Below, piece after piece: positions 1 to 9,332 of a DNA stretch of 64,000 nucleotides. This DNA comes from Citrobacter braakii (GTDB lineage: Bacteria > Pseudomonadota > Gammaproteobacteria > Enterobacterales > Enterobacteriaceae), in assembly GCF_002075345.1 (NCBI RefSeq), contig NZ_NAEW01000001.1:434001-498000 (forward strand), written 5' to 3'. Position numbers and translations under genes: made by a program. The notes under the pieces were generated by a model that had not been told where the DNA came from, searched no databases, and saw nothing but the letters and a program-made list of their open reading frames with translations. Every line of letters starts with the position of its first letter. Positions within the stretch are counted from its first letter, which is position 1.

Positions 1-156
1 AAGGGCGTGAGCCGCGATGCCTGCTATATCGCTGAGCAAAACCGTCAGGCGACAATCAATGCCGTAGCTGAAAAACAAGCTATGGAGAACGCGCAAAACT
101 TATATAACTCAAATGATACTAATTCCAGTCATCACCACAAACACAATAATTATTAA
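1..156 (+). CDS. C-terminal end of an unrecognised small protein (cut by window edge)
   Basis: An open frame enters from the left edge and ends in TAA at 154-156, giving the last 51 residues. The segment is Ala/Gln/Asn-rich (a helical AEKQAMENAQN stretch) and finishes with a His/Asn-rich tail, SSHHHKHNNY, which could bind metal. The stop lies 10 bases before the start of the next gene, so the two are probably co-transcribed. In K-12 the neighbour of yeaE on this side is mipA; this is not MipA. I do not recognise the family. The reading frame is supported by continuity and by the tight spacing to the next gene, but the start is outside the window. Confidence 0.6.
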   Translation, partial: KGVSRDACYIAEQNRQATINAVAEKQAMENAQNLYNSNDTNSSHHHKHNNY

Positions 157-166
157 GGTGTAACTT

Positions 167-520
167 ATGAAGAAATTAATAATTATCGCTGTACTGGTCG
201 CAACATCTGCTGCTGCACCAGCCTATGCCATCAGCGAGGCTTACCGTCAGCAGTTACAGCATGAACATAAAACGATGGTCAGCGATGCTAATGCTCCGCT
301 GCAAGCCAGTAAAATCACACCCGTGAATGTGAATAAACTGGGCGTAGACTTTAAACGTGGCGCTGATGGTATTGCTTATATTAATGGCAAAGCTGCGGCA
401 AATGATGAGAACAATGCAGACGCTCAGTCTTATAGCGCGGGCTTGATTTCCGTCATTGTCTATAAAAACGGGAAAATTAACGCGATGAAAGAGGGGAAAT
501 ATTTAGGTCGCTTAAAATAA
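167..520 (+). CDS. Small secreted protein of unknown function
   Basis: The 117-residue product begins with a clear Sec signal peptide: MKK, a hydrophobic core IIIAVLVATSAAA, and a likely cleavage after AYA near residue 21. The mature part of about 96 residues has no cysteine and no membrane segment, so a soluble periplasmic or secreted protein is expected. The C-terminal third (LISVIVYKNGKINAMKEGKYLGRLK region) is basic and beta-rich in appearance. An AAGGTG ribosome binding site precedes the ATG. It follows the partial gene by 10 bases and is followed by a strong terminator at 553-583, so it is the last gene of its operon. I do not recognise the family. Confidence 0.75.
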   Translation: MKKLIIIAVLVATSAAAPAYAISEAYRQQLQHEHKTMVSDANAPLQASKITPVNVNKLGVDFKRGADGIAYINGKAAANDENNADAQSYSAGLISVIVYKNGKINAMKEGKYLGRLK

Positions 521-552
521 CCGCAGTGCAGTTAAGATTTTCTGTCATTCGG

Positions 553-583
553 CCCGGGAGCATTGTTTGTTCCCGGGTTTTTT
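553..583 (+). terminator. Rho-independent terminator of the small secreted-protein operon
   Basis: A perfect 7-bp stem (CCCGGGA / TCCCGGG) with an 11-base loop is followed by six T. It lies 33 bases after the stop of the small secreted protein gene and ends transcription before yeaE. Confidence 0.85.
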
Positions 584-698
584 ATTGCCGTTGCCATAGC
601 GGTCAACTTCCAATCTTAGAAGGTGCAATTTGTGCACCCTAACAGGACACATGCCAGTTGTTTTGCTTTACTGTGGTGCATTAACACAGGAGGGCGCG

Positions 699-1553
699 AT
701 GACAGCGAAACAGGTGATGTTTACAAAGCAGGTATCGCTGCCTGCTATTGGGCAGGGAACATGGTACATGGGCGAGGATCCTGGCCGACGCCGGGAAGAG
801 GTTTCAGCGCTGCGGGCTGGTCTGGATCTCGGTCTGCGGTTGATCGATACCGCCGAAATGTATGCAGATGGTGCAGCGGAAGAGGTAGTGGGTGAAGCAT
901 TAACCGGGCGTCGTGATAGCGCTTTTTTAGTCTCGAAAGTATACCCCTGGAATGCCGGTGGTCAGAAAGCCATTGCCGCCTGTGAAGCGAGCCTGCGTCG
1001 ACTAAAAACCGATTATCTGGATCTCTATTTGCTCCACTGGACGGGCAGTTTTTCATTTGCTGAGACCGTGGATTCCATGGAAGCACTCATTGCGCAGGGG
1101 AAAATCCGCCGCTGGGGCGTCTCTAATCTCGATTACGATGACATGCAGGCGTTATGGCAAGTCACAGGTGGGCGGGAATGTGCCACTAACCAGGTGCTTT
1201 ATCATTTAGCATCGCGCGGTATTGAATATGATTTACTGCCGTGGTGCCAGCAGCAGCAGATGCCGGTCATGGCTTACAGTCCGTTGGCTCAGGCGGGGCG
1301 ATTGCGCGGTGACTTGCTTTCTCACTCTGTGGTGAACGACATCGCGCACGCGCACAATGTTAGTGCTGCGCAGATTTTGCTGGCATGGGTGATTCGTCTG
1401 CCGGGCGTGATGGCGATTCCAAAAGCGGCAAGCATAGCGCATGTCGAACAAAATGCCGCCGCGCTGGAGATAACGCTCTCTGTTGATGAGCTGAAGCAGT
1501 TAGATAAAGCATATCCAGCGCCAAAGGGTAAAACGGCGCTGGATATGGCCTGA
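699..1553 (+). CDS. yeaE: Aldo/keto reductase YeaE (methylglyoxal reductase type)
   Basis: The protein is an NADPH-dependent aldo/keto reductase. E. coli YeaE reduces methylglyoxal, so a role in detoxifying this glycolytic by-product fits its place next to gapA. Family signs are the beta-barrel start LPAIGQGTWYMG, the catalytic Asp/Tyr segment DTAEMYADG, the catalytic Lys in LVSKVYP and the His in YLLHWTG. The C-terminal cofactor region contains IPKAAS. An upstream in-frame ATG at 630 exists, but the ATG at 699 has an AGGAGGG ribosome binding site 4 bases before it and gives 284 residues, the E. coli length. A REP element follows the stop. Confidence 0.93.
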   Translation: MTAKQVMFTKQVSLPAIGQGTWYMGEDPGRRREEVSALRAGLDLGLRLIDTAEMYADGAAEEVVGEALTGRRDSAFLVSKVYPWNAGGQKAIAACEASLRRLKTDYLDLYLLHWTGSFSFAETVDSMEALIAQGKIRRWGVSNLDYDDMQALWQVTGGRECATNQVLYHLASRGIEYDLLPWCQQQQMPVMAYSPLAQAGRLRGDLLSHSVVNDIAHAHNVSAAQILLAWVIRLPGVMAIPKAASIAHVEQNAAALEITLSVDELKQLDKAYPAPKGKTALDMA

Positions 1554-1555
1554 TT

Positions 1556-1638
1556 TGCCGAATGGCGATGCTCACGCTTCTTATCCGGCCAACGCAATGT
1601 TTGGTAGGCCGGATAAGGCGCAAGTTCCGTCAGGCTAC
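1556..1638. repeat. REP/BIME palindromic element
   Basis: Two facing REP-type arms (CTTATCCGGCC and GGCCGGATAAG) with the usual flanks lie between the convergent ends of yeaE and yeaD. This is the typical extragenic position for enterobacterial REP sequences, which can stabilise mRNA 3' ends and bind gyrase. Confidence 0.8.
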
Positions 1639-1648
1639 AGACACAATT

Positions 1649-2533
1649 TTAGCGTTTAGCAACGCGGATAGTTTGTGCCAGGCGTGATGGTTTTTCTTCG
1701 CGGGTTTTCTGCGGCGCGGTTGCGTAAGCCGTCTCTACGCAAACAAACGTTTTATAGCCGTCATCCGGCATGTCGCCCATGCTAACGGACAGCGCCGGAC
1801 CCGGGTTCCAGCCCACGACATTCAGATGGTGATGATGGACAACGTCAATATTGCGGTTGAGCGCATCATCATGGATAACGCTGCACGCTTGCGGATTCAG
1901 ATAGACACGATCGGTGCGGTCCGGGAAGGTCTGGATACCATCAGCCAGCACATCTTCTTTAGCATCATTCACTTTGTCGATCAGGCGATCGCCAAGTCCA
2001 CTGACTTTTACTGCCGCAATGTCACCGACGTTGAAATAGGTATGCAGCGCAGAGGTGGTTTCAAATTCACCGTGGGCTTCCAGTTCCATTTCACAGGTGG
2101 CACCTACTTTGAAACGGGCCAGCAGGCAGAACTCGTGCGGCCATAGCTGACGCGTTTCAGCGTTGCTTTGCAATTCAAACGTCAGCACCACGCCATTGTC
2201 GTCTTCGTTGTGCGCTTTCAGCGTCCATGGCAGGTTGCGGGCAAAACCATGAGAAGGCAGACCCTGCTGAGCAGCCGGGCCAAACCACGGCCAGCAAATT
2301 GGTACGCCGCCACGCAGCGCTACGCCGGCTTTAAACGGGGTATTGTTACTTAGCCACAGGACTTCCTCTTCGCCGTTGGGTTTCCAGGAAAGAAGATGTG
2401 CGCCCTGCAGTGCGAAAGATGCTTTAACCTGTGGATGATCGACCACAAGAATCTCAAGTTCATCAAGCTGGCGGCGGGAGAGGACCGGGGTAATTTGTTC
2501 GATTACCGGAAGTGCAAAAATTTTATTAATCAT
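1649..2533 (-). CDS. yeaD: D-hexose-6-phosphate mutarotase YeaD
   Basis: The 294-residue protein belongs to the aldose 1-epimerase-like galactose mutarotase superfamily. Members of the YeaD group interconvert the anomers of hexose 6-phosphates, feeding glycolysis in the cytoplasm. The length and sequence match E. coli YeaD, including the sugar-binding HGFARN segment and the ETTSALHTYFNVGD segment with its conserved His. An AAGGA ribosome binding site is at 2541-2545. The gene lies downstream of gapA on the same strand, but here the gapA terminator and a complete ERIC element separate the two. The start codon is only 18 bases from the ERIC end, so the ERIC may influence yeaD expression. Confidence 0.94.
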   Translation of the reverse strand: MINKIFALPVIEQITPVLSRRQLDELEILVVDHPQVKASFALQGAHLLSWKPNGEEEVLWLSNNTPFKAGVALRGGVPICWPWFGPAAQQGLPSHGFARNLPWTLKAHNEDDNGVVLTFELQSNAETRQLWPHEFCLLARFKVGATCEMELEAHGEFETTSALHTYFNVGDIAAVKVSGLGDRLIDKVNDAKEDVLADGIQTFPDRTDRVYLNPQACSVIHDDALNRNIDVVHHHHLNVVGWNPGPALSVSMGDMPDDGYKTFVCVETAYATAPQKTREEKPSRLAQTIRVAKR

Positions 2534-2550
2534 TATGCAATCCTTTTTTT

Positions 2551-2672
2551 TACCCTAAATAATTCGAGTTGCAGGACGGCGGCAAGTGAACGATCCCGAT
2601 GAGCTTACAGAAGTAAGTGATTCGGGTGAGAGAGCATTGCCAACACACCGGTAACTTGAAGTATGACGGGTA
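2551..2672. repeat. ERIC element (enterobacterial repetitive intergenic consensus)
   Basis: The terminal inverted repeats match (TACCC...TCGAGTTG at 2551 and CTTGAAGTATGACGGGTA at 2655-2672). The central segment GAGCTTAC-AAGTAAGTGA is the ERIC signature. At about 122 bp it is close to the full 126-127 bp element. It sits between the gapA terminator and the ribosome binding site of yeaD. If transcribed it would form a long imperfect hairpin. Confidence 0.9.
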
Positions 2673-2681
2673 TCTTCAGGC

Positions 2682-2709
2682 AAAAAAAAGAGCGACCTGA
2701 GTCGCTCTT
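2682..2709 (-). terminator. gapA terminator
   Basis: On the minus strand a 9-bp stem (AAGAGCGAC / GTCGCTCTT) with a 4-base loop is followed by eight T. It lies 24 bases after the gapA stop codon and should end most gapA transcripts before yeaD. Confidence 0.9.
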
Positions 2710-2732
2710 ACAGATTACTGTTTCATCTCAAC

Positions 2733-3740
<1,008 letters not shown>

Positions 3741-3935
3741 CTATTTGTTAGTGAATAAAAGGTTGCCTGTAAAATTACAAAAACCTTACGCAGCGTCAAG
3801 CGGAATCGTGTCAATCATTGCGACAAATCAATCTGCTGCTTAAGCTTTGCGCAACTGACTCGCCTCACTCTTCCTTTGGGCTTGAAACCACATGGGGTCG
3901 GCGGCCCGAATTTTAAAGGGCAATCAAGATAAAAA

Positions 3936-3951
3936 CGTGATTGTGATCACG
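3936..3951. promoter_or_regulatory. Probable CRP site in the gapA-msrB divergent region
   Basis: CGTGA-N6-TCACG is a near-perfect dyad, one mismatch per half from the CRP consensus TGTGA-N6-TCACA. It is about 210 bases upstream of the gapA start. E. coli gapA has several promoters and is known to respond to CRP. The rest of the 340-bp gap (3729-4069) holds the promoters of both genes, which I could not place exactly. Confidence 0.6.
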
Positions 3952-4069
3952 AATTGCAGGCTGCCATTTCGCACGGATCAAGTTTAGAACAAAAGTTCGC
4001 ACTCTGGTGTTAATGTTTTGTTAGAATCTGTCTCGCGATGTGAGTTTAGATAAAGCGAGATGTGAGCAA

Positions 4070-4483
4070 ATGGCTAATCAACCTTCTCCAGAAGAACTAA
4101 AAAAAAATTTAACCGAAATGCAGTTCTACGTAACGCAGAATCACGGGACAGAACCGCCATTTACCGGGCGTTTGCTGCACAACAAGCGTGACGGCATCTA
4201 CCACTGTTTGGTCTGTGACAAACCGCTATTTCGTTCCGAGACAAAATATGACTCTGGCTGCGGCTGGCCCAGCTTTTACGAGCCTGTCAGCGCAGAGGCT
4301 ATCCGTTACATTAAAGATACTTCACACGGTATGCAGCGCATTGAAATCCGCTGTGGTAACTGTGATGCGCATCTGGGGCACGTTTTCCCGGATGGTCCGC
4401 AACCTACCGGTGAACGTTACTGCGTTAACTCAGCCTCTTTGAACTTCACCGATGGTGAAAACGGTGAGCAGACCAAAGGCTGA
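4070..4483 (+). CDS. msrB: Peptide methionine (R)-S-oxide reductase MsrB
   Basis: MsrB reduces the R isomer of methionine sulfoxide in oxidised proteins. Four cysteines hold a structural zinc (C46 and C49 in HCLVCD, C95 and C98 in CGNCD). The catalytic cysteine is C118 in RYCVNSASL. The SHGMQRIEI and [10 protein letters not shown] motifs are intact. A start at 4040 would add ten residues with no homology; the ATG at 4070 gives 137 residues, the E. coli length. The gene is divergent from gapA and 42 bases before yeaC, with which it is probably co-transcribed. Confidence 0.95.
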   Translation: MANQPSPEELKKNLTEMQFYVTQNHGTEPPFTGRLLHNKRDGIYHCLVCDKPLFRSETKYDSGCGWPSFYEPVSAEAIRYIKDTSHGMQRIEIRCGNCDAHLGHVFPDGPQPTGERYCVNSASLNFTDGENGEQTKG

Positions 4484-4525
4484 AGAAACGATTCAGCAAA
4501 TTATTCTACGGAGAGTGGATTTAAC

Positions 4526-4801
4526 ATGAATCTTGATGAGATGATCAACAGCATGACGCCGGAAGTTTATCAGCGCTTATCAACTGCCGTTGAACTCGGA
4601 AAATGGCCGGATGGCGTGGCGCTAACGGCAGAACAAAAAGAGAACTGCTTACAGCTGGTGATGTTATGGCAGGCGCGAAACAATATTGACGCGCAGCATA
4701 TGACGATTGATACCAACGGTGAGATGGTGATGAAGAGTAAGCAGCAGTTGAAAGTGGAGTTTGGTATTACGCCCGAACCCATTGCGACGTTTAAATCCTG
4801 A
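4526..4801 (+). CDS. yeaC: YeaC, DUF1315 family protein
   Basis: A small cytoplasmic protein of 91 residues, nearly identical in layout to E. coli YeaC (90 residues). It starts MNLDEMINSMTPEVYQ and contains the well conserved ENCLQLVMLWQARNN helix. There is no signal peptide or membrane segment. The function is unknown. It follows msrB by 42 bases with a GGAGAG ribosome binding site, so the two may form an operon. Confidence 0.9.
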   Translation: MNLDEMINSMTPEVYQRLSTAVELGKWPDGVALTAEQKENCLQLVMLWQARNNIDAQHMTIDTNGEMVMKSKQQLKVEFGITPEPIATFKS

Positions 4802-4808
4802 TTACTCA

Positions 4809-4834
4809 GGCCCGGCAAACATCTATGTCGGGCC
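4809..4834. terminator. Hairpin between the convergent yeaC and yajD ends
   Basis: GGCCCG and CGGGCC form a 6-bp GC stem around a 14-base loop that can pair further in part. No T run follows on either strand, so this may be a transcript end stabiliser rather than a classical terminator. Confidence 0.35.
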
Positions 4835-4845
4835 CGCAGTTGAAG

Positions 4846-5190
4846 TTATTTCTTGTTCATCATCGCCTTCAGATCGGCGAATGGATTATATTTCGCTTCG
4901 CCCACCGCTTTCTGTGCATCTTCGCCTGCAACCACCGTTGAACCATACTGGTCCGCTTCCGTATATTTGGAATGTTCGTGATCGTGGCAGTACAGGCACA
5001 ACATTTCCCAGTTGCTACCATCTTCCGGGTTATTGGAGTGATCGTGATCGATATGGTGTACCGTCAATTCGCGCAAATTTGAATACACGAACTCACGGGA
5101 ACAACGTCCGCAGACCCAGGGGAAGAGTTTAAGCGCCTTTTCCCGGTAACCGACTTCCAGACGGGCGTAATTTTTAGGGATAAAAGCCAT
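4846..5190 (-). CDS. yajD: YajD-type HNH nuclease family protein
   Basis: The 114-residue protein carries an HNH/zinc domain: two CxxC pairs (CGRC near residue 27 and CLYC near 68) and the HHIDHDH core, with N further on. It closely matches E. coli YajD in sequence and length (115), including the C-terminal KYNPFADLKAMMNKK. HNH proteins of this type are putative nucleases, but I know of no assigned function for YajD. The ATG at 5190 is preferred over one nine bases upstream because GGAGG at 5201-5205 is correctly spaced only from 5190. In K-12 yajD lies elsewhere, near tsx, so its place here is a rearrangement or a second copy. Confidence 0.9.
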   Translation of the reverse strand: MAFIPKNYARLEVGYREKALKLFPWVCGRCSREFVYSNLRELTVHHIDHDHSNNPEDGSNWEMLCLYCHDHEHSKYTEADQYGSTVVAGEDAQKAVGEAKYNPFADLKAMMNKK

Positions 5191-5210
5191 AAAGCTCATG
5201 CCTCCAGTAG

Positions 5211-5243
5211 AAAATGAAAAGCTGCGCCAAAAGCTGGCGCAGC
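5211..5243 (-). terminator. Chitinase gene terminator
   Basis: On the minus strand an 8-bp stem (GCTGCGCC / GGCGCAGC, 7-base loop) is followed by TTTTCATTTTC. It lies 41 bases after the chitinase stop and immediately before the ribosome binding site of yajD. Confidence 0.75.
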
Positions 5244-5283
5244 AGAATGCGATAATCATAACCTATTGTGTCAGGCGTTGGGA

Positions 5284-6537
5284 TCAGTGTTTGATGCCTA
5301 ACGAATCGGCTAACTGCTTCGCCAACTGATTTTGATCATCCGCACCGTATTCCCAGAACATGGCGCCTCCCAGCCCCTTGCTCTTGATGTAGTCAGCCTT
5401 GATCGCTACCGAGCGCGGGTTTTCATAAGAGAGGGCAAAGAGCGCTTTTCCCTCCACAGACTGCACTGACAGCCACGGCACTTTTGCTTCATCATCCCAA
5501 TGCTGGCTAAAGCGCTTTTGCGGATCGTTGATCAATTTCGCCACAATGTCGTTGTACTTCACATAGGTATCTTTTCTCAGATCGATGCCCAGTGATTTGA
5601 ACAATTCAATTTGCGCGGGCTCGAAATAGGGCTGGGTAACAGGATTTTTCTGTGCGTCAGGTTTGCTCCAGTCAATGCCTGGCTCAACAGCGCGTTTCGG
5701 TACGCGACCATAAAAACCAATGCCCAGGTTCATCTGACTCGCTTTTAGACCGGCAGCAAGATAGTTGTTGACCACAAAATCAGCGCTGTACTTATCCGCC
5801 GCGGCGACTGTCGGCCATTGTGTCGAATCGTACAGGTTCGAGTTGAAATACTGCGTACCGTAAGCCATGTCATAGGTCATCAGGTTTATGTAGTCGAGCG
5901 ACGGCGCAATGGCTTTCACATCCACCCAGCTTTTCGGGCTTTCCGCATTTGCGCCCACGGCGATAGTCAGTAGTTTTTTATGCCCCAATGCGGCGCGGAG
6001 CTCTTTTAACAGCGCGGTAAAGTTAGCTCGGTCGGCCGGTTGACTTTCGACCAGTCCCCAGGCGCCGTTGACCGGATATTCCCAGTCGAGGTCGATGCCA
6101 TCAAGGCCATATTTCGCAATTATCTCCTGAGCAGACTGAATAAACACCGCGCGCGATTCTTTCGTTGCTGCCGCGCCGGAGAATCCACGAGCCCCCCAAC
6201 CACCGACGGAAAGCAATACTTTCAGGTTCGGATTCTGTTTACGCAGCTGTGGAATTTTCAGTAAATCATCCTGCACTTTCGGTGAAAGCCAAATCTGATG
6301 CAGCTTACTGGCGTCTTTTAAGGCGTCATTGGTCTCGTCTTTTTCGTTGTTGTAGACAAGGCCAAACGAATAGTTGAGATGGGTTATCTGACGAACATCC
6401 AGTTTATTGATGTCACCACCAGGACCGGCAGTGACGTCGCCGCCACCATTGAAGTAGCCAACTGACATCAGTGAACTGGCGGAAACAACGCTGGCGCAAA
6501 GCAGGGGTAATGCTGCCAACAAAGGCAATGGTTTCAT
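5284..6537 (-). CDS. Secreted GH18 chitinase
   Basis: A glycoside hydrolase family 18 enzyme that should cleave chitin or its oligomers. A Sec signal peptide (MKPLPLLAALPLLCASVVSA) is followed by one catalytic barrel. The substrate-binding SVGGWG motif is at residues 110-115. The catalytic DGIDLDWEYP motif is at 146-155, with E153 as proton donor, and MTYDMA and FWEYGAD come later. There is no chitin-binding domain, so soluble oligosaccharides may be the main substrate. The ATG at 6537 (417 residues) has GAGGAA before it; the upstream start adds nine unrelated residues. K-12 has no such gene here. Its products could feed the chb operon at 44715-49988. Confidence 0.9.
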   Translation of the reverse strand: MKPLPLLAALPLLCASVVSASSLMSVGYFNGGGDVTAGPGGDINKLDVRQITHLNYSFGLVYNNEKDETNDALKDASKLHQIWLSPKVQDDLLKIPQLRKQNPNLKVLLSVGGWGARGFSGAAATKESRAVFIQSAQEIIAKYGLDGIDLDWEYPVNGAWGLVESQPADRANFTALLKELRAALGHKKLLTIAVGANAESPKSWVDVKAIAPSLDYINLMTYDMAYGTQYFNSNLYDSTQWPTVAAADKYSADFVVNNYLAAGLKASQMNLGIGFYGRVPKRAVEPGIDWSKPDAQKNPVTQPYFEPAQIELFKSLGIDLRKDTYVKYNDIVAKLINDPQKRFSQHWDDEAKVPWLSVQSVEGKALFALSYENPRSVAIKADYIKSKGLGGAMFWEYGADDQNQLAKQLADSLGIKH

Positions 6538-6831
6538 CGGTGTTCCTCTTTGACATTTAAACAAGCAAACACGCCACGGAAATGGCGTGGCGAAAAAAAC
6601 AGCACTTGCAGGTTAACAGTTACATAACAGGAAAAATGCGAAGGTGTTCACGTCATTTTAACCAAGCGGCTGCTGTGTCTTTGGCTTTCAATTCATTTTG
6701 GCACTTATTTGTGATCTAAGTTGTGAAATGCAGATCATAATCTGTGTTTTAAAGATTTTGTGTTGACCTCAAAAATTATATGGATAAGTATGATGCCAGG
6801 TGATGCAAAACTAAACACAAAGGAAAATTCA

Positions 6832-7908
6832 ATGAAAGCACTGGCAAGATTTGGCAAGAGCTTTGGCGGCTACAAGATGATTGATGTCCCGGAACCGATA
6901 TGCGGCCCGGAAGACGTAGTGATTGAAATCAAGGCGGCAGCTATCTGCGGCGCGGACATGAAACACTACAATGTCGAAAGTGGGTCCGACCAGTTCAATT
7001 CGATTCGTGGTCACGAATTTGCCGGCCAAATTGTGCAGGTTGGCGATAAGGTTAAGGACTGGAAAGTCGGTCAGCGAGTGGTTTCTGACAACAGCGGGCA
7101 CGTCTGCGGCGTTTGTCCGTCTTGCGAACAAGGTGATTTTCTTTGTTGTACAGAAAAGGTGAATTTAGGTCTGGATAACAATACCTGGGGAGGTGGGTTT
7201 TCGAAATACTGTCTGGTCCCTGGGGAGATCCTCAAAATTCACCGTCATGCGCTGTGGGAAATCCCAACAGGCGTTGATTATGAAGAGGCGGCTGTACTCG
7301 ATCCCATCTGCAATGCCTACAAATCTATCGCCCAGCAATCCAAATTTCTTCCGGGTCAGGATGTGGTGGTTTTTGGTACCGGCCCGCTGGGACTTTTTTC
7401 GGTACAAATGGCGCGCATTATGGGGGCCGTTAATATCGTGATGGTTGGGCTGGAAGACGATGTCGCGGTACGTTTCCCGATAGCCAAAGAAATGGGGGCC
7501 ACGGCTGTTGTCAACGGTTCAACCGAAGATGTGGTCGCACTTTGTCAGGAGATCTGCGGGAAAGACAATCTGGGACTGGTCATCGAATGTTCCGGTGCCA
7601 ATATAGCCCTGAAACAATCTATCGAAATGCTGCGTCCTAACGGTGAAGTCGTCCGCGTGGGGATGGGCTTCAAACCTCTCGATTTTTCTATTAACGACAT
7701 CACTGCGTGGAATAAAAGCATCATTGGTCATATGGCCTACGATTCCACTTCCTGGCGCAATGCTATTCGCCTGCTCGCTAGCGGTGCGATAAAAGTCAAA
7801 CCGATGATCACTCACCGTATCGGCTTATCGCAATGGCGAGAAGGTTTTGACGCGATGGTCGATAAGACCGCGATTAAGGTCATCATGACCTACGACTTTG
7901 ATGAATAA
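6832..7908 (+). CDS. ydjL: Zinc-dependent alcohol/sugar dehydrogenase YdjL
   Basis: A medium-chain dehydrogenase of the alcohol/threonine dehydrogenase type. Catalytic zinc ligands lie in AAAICGADMKH and GHEFAG. The four-cysteine structural zinc loop is GHVCGVCPSCEQGDFLCC. The Rossmann motif is VFGTGPLGLFSVQMA. The 358-residue length equals E. coli YdjL. Its exact substrate is not established; the cluster handles unusual acidic sugars. The ATG at 6832 follows AAAGGA by eight bases; the upstream start at 6760 lacks homology. This is the first gene of ydjLKJIHG. The 294-bp gap to the chitinase gene should hold both promoters. Confidence 0.93.
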   Translation: MKALARFGKSFGGYKMIDVPEPICGPEDVVIEIKAAAICGADMKHYNVESGSDQFNSIRGHEFAGQIVQVGDKVKDWKVGQRVVSDNSGHVCGVCPSCEQGDFLCCTEKVNLGLDNNTWGGGFSKYCLVPGEILKIHRHALWEIPTGVDYEEAAVLDPICNAYKSIAQQSKFLPGQDVVVFGTGPLGLFSVQMARIMGAVNIVMVGLEDDVAVRFPIAKEMGATAVVNGSTEDVVALCQEICGKDNLGLVIECSGANIALKQSIEMLRPNGEVVRVGMGFKPLDFSINDITAWNKSIIGHMAYDSTSWRNAIRLLASGAIKVKPMITHRIGLSQWREGFDAMVDKTAIKVIMTYDFDE

Positions 7909-7935
7909 CCCCATTTATTAAAGGAAGGTTCCCGG

Positions 7936-9315
7936 ATGGAACAGATAGCAAAACCACACTGCGGCGCGAGGTTGGACAGGCTGCCTGACTGTCGCTGGCA
8001 TACGTCTATGTTTGCCATGGTTGCCTTCGGATTACTGGTTTGCTGGAGTAATGCCGTCGGCGGATTAATTCTCGCGCAATTAAAAGAACTTGGCTGGACT
8101 GATAATTCCACCACCGCCACATTCTCTGCCATTACGACGGCTGGAATGTTTCTCGGTGCGCTCGGTGGGGGAATTATTGGCGATAAGATCGGGCGTAAAA
8201 ATGCATTTATTCTGTATGAAGCGATTCATATTTTTTCTATGATCGTTGGTGCGTTTTCACCCAATATGACCTTCCTGATCGCCTGTCGTTTTGTGATGGG
8301 AGTTGGATTAGGCGCGCTGCTGGTCACCTTATTTGCCGGGTTTACCGAATATATGCCTGGCAGAAATCGTGGTACCTGGTCGAGTCGGGTCTCGTTTATC
8401 GGCAACTGGTCTTATCCGCTCTGTTCACTGATCGCGATGGGGCTGACGCCACTTATCAGCGCGGAATGGAACTGGCGCGTACAGCTGTTGATTCCTGCGG
8501 TGCTGTCGCTCATAGCAACTGTTATTGCCTGGCGCAGTTTCCCTGAGTCGCCTCGCTGGCTGGAGTCTCGCGGGCGCTACCAGGAAGCCGAAAAGGTGAT
8601 GCGGGCAATTGAAGAAGGTGTCATTCGACAGACCGGTAAGCCTCTTCCGCCAGTCGTGATAAAGGATGATGGTAAACAACCTCGTTCTGTACCGTACTCC
8701 GCCTTATTAACAGGTGTATTGCTGAAGCGGGTTATTTTGGGTTCTTTTGTTCTGATTGCCATGAACGTCGTTCAGTACACCTTAATTAACTGGCTACCGA
8801 CAATATTTATGACCCAGGGTATTAATCTGAAAGACTCCATTGTCTTAAATACCATGAGCATGTTCGGTGCGCCATTTGGGATTTTTATCGCCATGCTGGT
8901 AATGGATAAAATTCCGAGAAAAACAATGGGGGTGGGGTTATTAGTGTTAATTGCTGTGCTGGGTTATATCTATTCGCTGCAAACCAGTATGCTGCTAATT
9001 ACATTAATAGGTTTTTTCCTGATTACTTTTGTCTATATGTATGTTTGTTATGCCTCCGCTGTATACGTTCCGGAAATATGGCCGACCGAAGCGAAACTTC
9101 GCGGTTCGGGACTGGCCAACGCTGTCGGGCGTGTCAGTGGTATCGCCGCACCTTATGCAGTCGCAGTATTACTTAATGGTTACGGCGTGACAGGGGTGTT
9201 TGTACTGCTAGGTGCGGTCTCCATTATTGTCGCCATTGCCATTGCTACCATCGGAATTGAAACCAAAGGCGTCTCTGTCGAAAGTCTCGGGATTGATGCA
9301 GTTACAAGCAAATAA
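7936..9315 (+). CDS. ydjK: MFS sugar transporter YdjK
   Basis: A 12-helix major facilitator superfamily carrier of the sugar porter type, 459 residues as in E. coli. It has the loop 2-3 motif GDKIGRKNAF, the PESPRWLESRGR motif after helix 6 and the C-terminal VPEIWPTEAKLRGSG motif. It probably imports the sugar acid broken down by the enzymes of this operon. It is paralogous to YdjE at 14218: both start MEQ...GARLDRLP and share the same motifs. An AAGGAAGG ribosome binding site precedes the ATG, 27 bases after ydjL. Confidence 0.93.
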   Translation: MEQIAKPHCGARLDRLPDCRWHTSMFAMVAFGLLVCWSNAVGGLILAQLKELGWTDNSTTATFSAITTAGMFLGALGGGIIGDKIGRKNAFILYEAIHIFSMIVGAFSPNMTFLIACRFVMGVGLGALLVTLFAGFTEYMPGRNRGTWSSRVSFIGNWSYPLCSLIAMGLTPLISAEWNWRVQLLIPAVLSLIATVIAWRSFPESPRWLESRGRYQEAEKVMRAIEEGVIRQTGKPLPPVVIKDDGKQPRSVPYSALLTGVLLKRVILGSFVLIAMNVVQYTLINWLPTIFMTQGINLKDSIVLNTMSMFGAPFGIFIAMLVMDKIPRKTMGVGLLVLIAVLGYIYSLQTSMLLITLIGFFLITFVYMYVCYASAVYVPEIWPTEAKLRGSGLANAVGRVSGIAAPYAVAVLLNGYGVTGVFVLLGAVSIIVAIAIATIGIETKGVSVESLGIDAVTSK

Positions 9316-9332
9316 TATTGACGGGAAATAAA

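Noticed and set aside
6710..6745. CRP-like TGTGATCTAAG in the chitinase-ydjL gap
   Set aside because: Only one half-site fits; the second half lacks the TCACA pattern.
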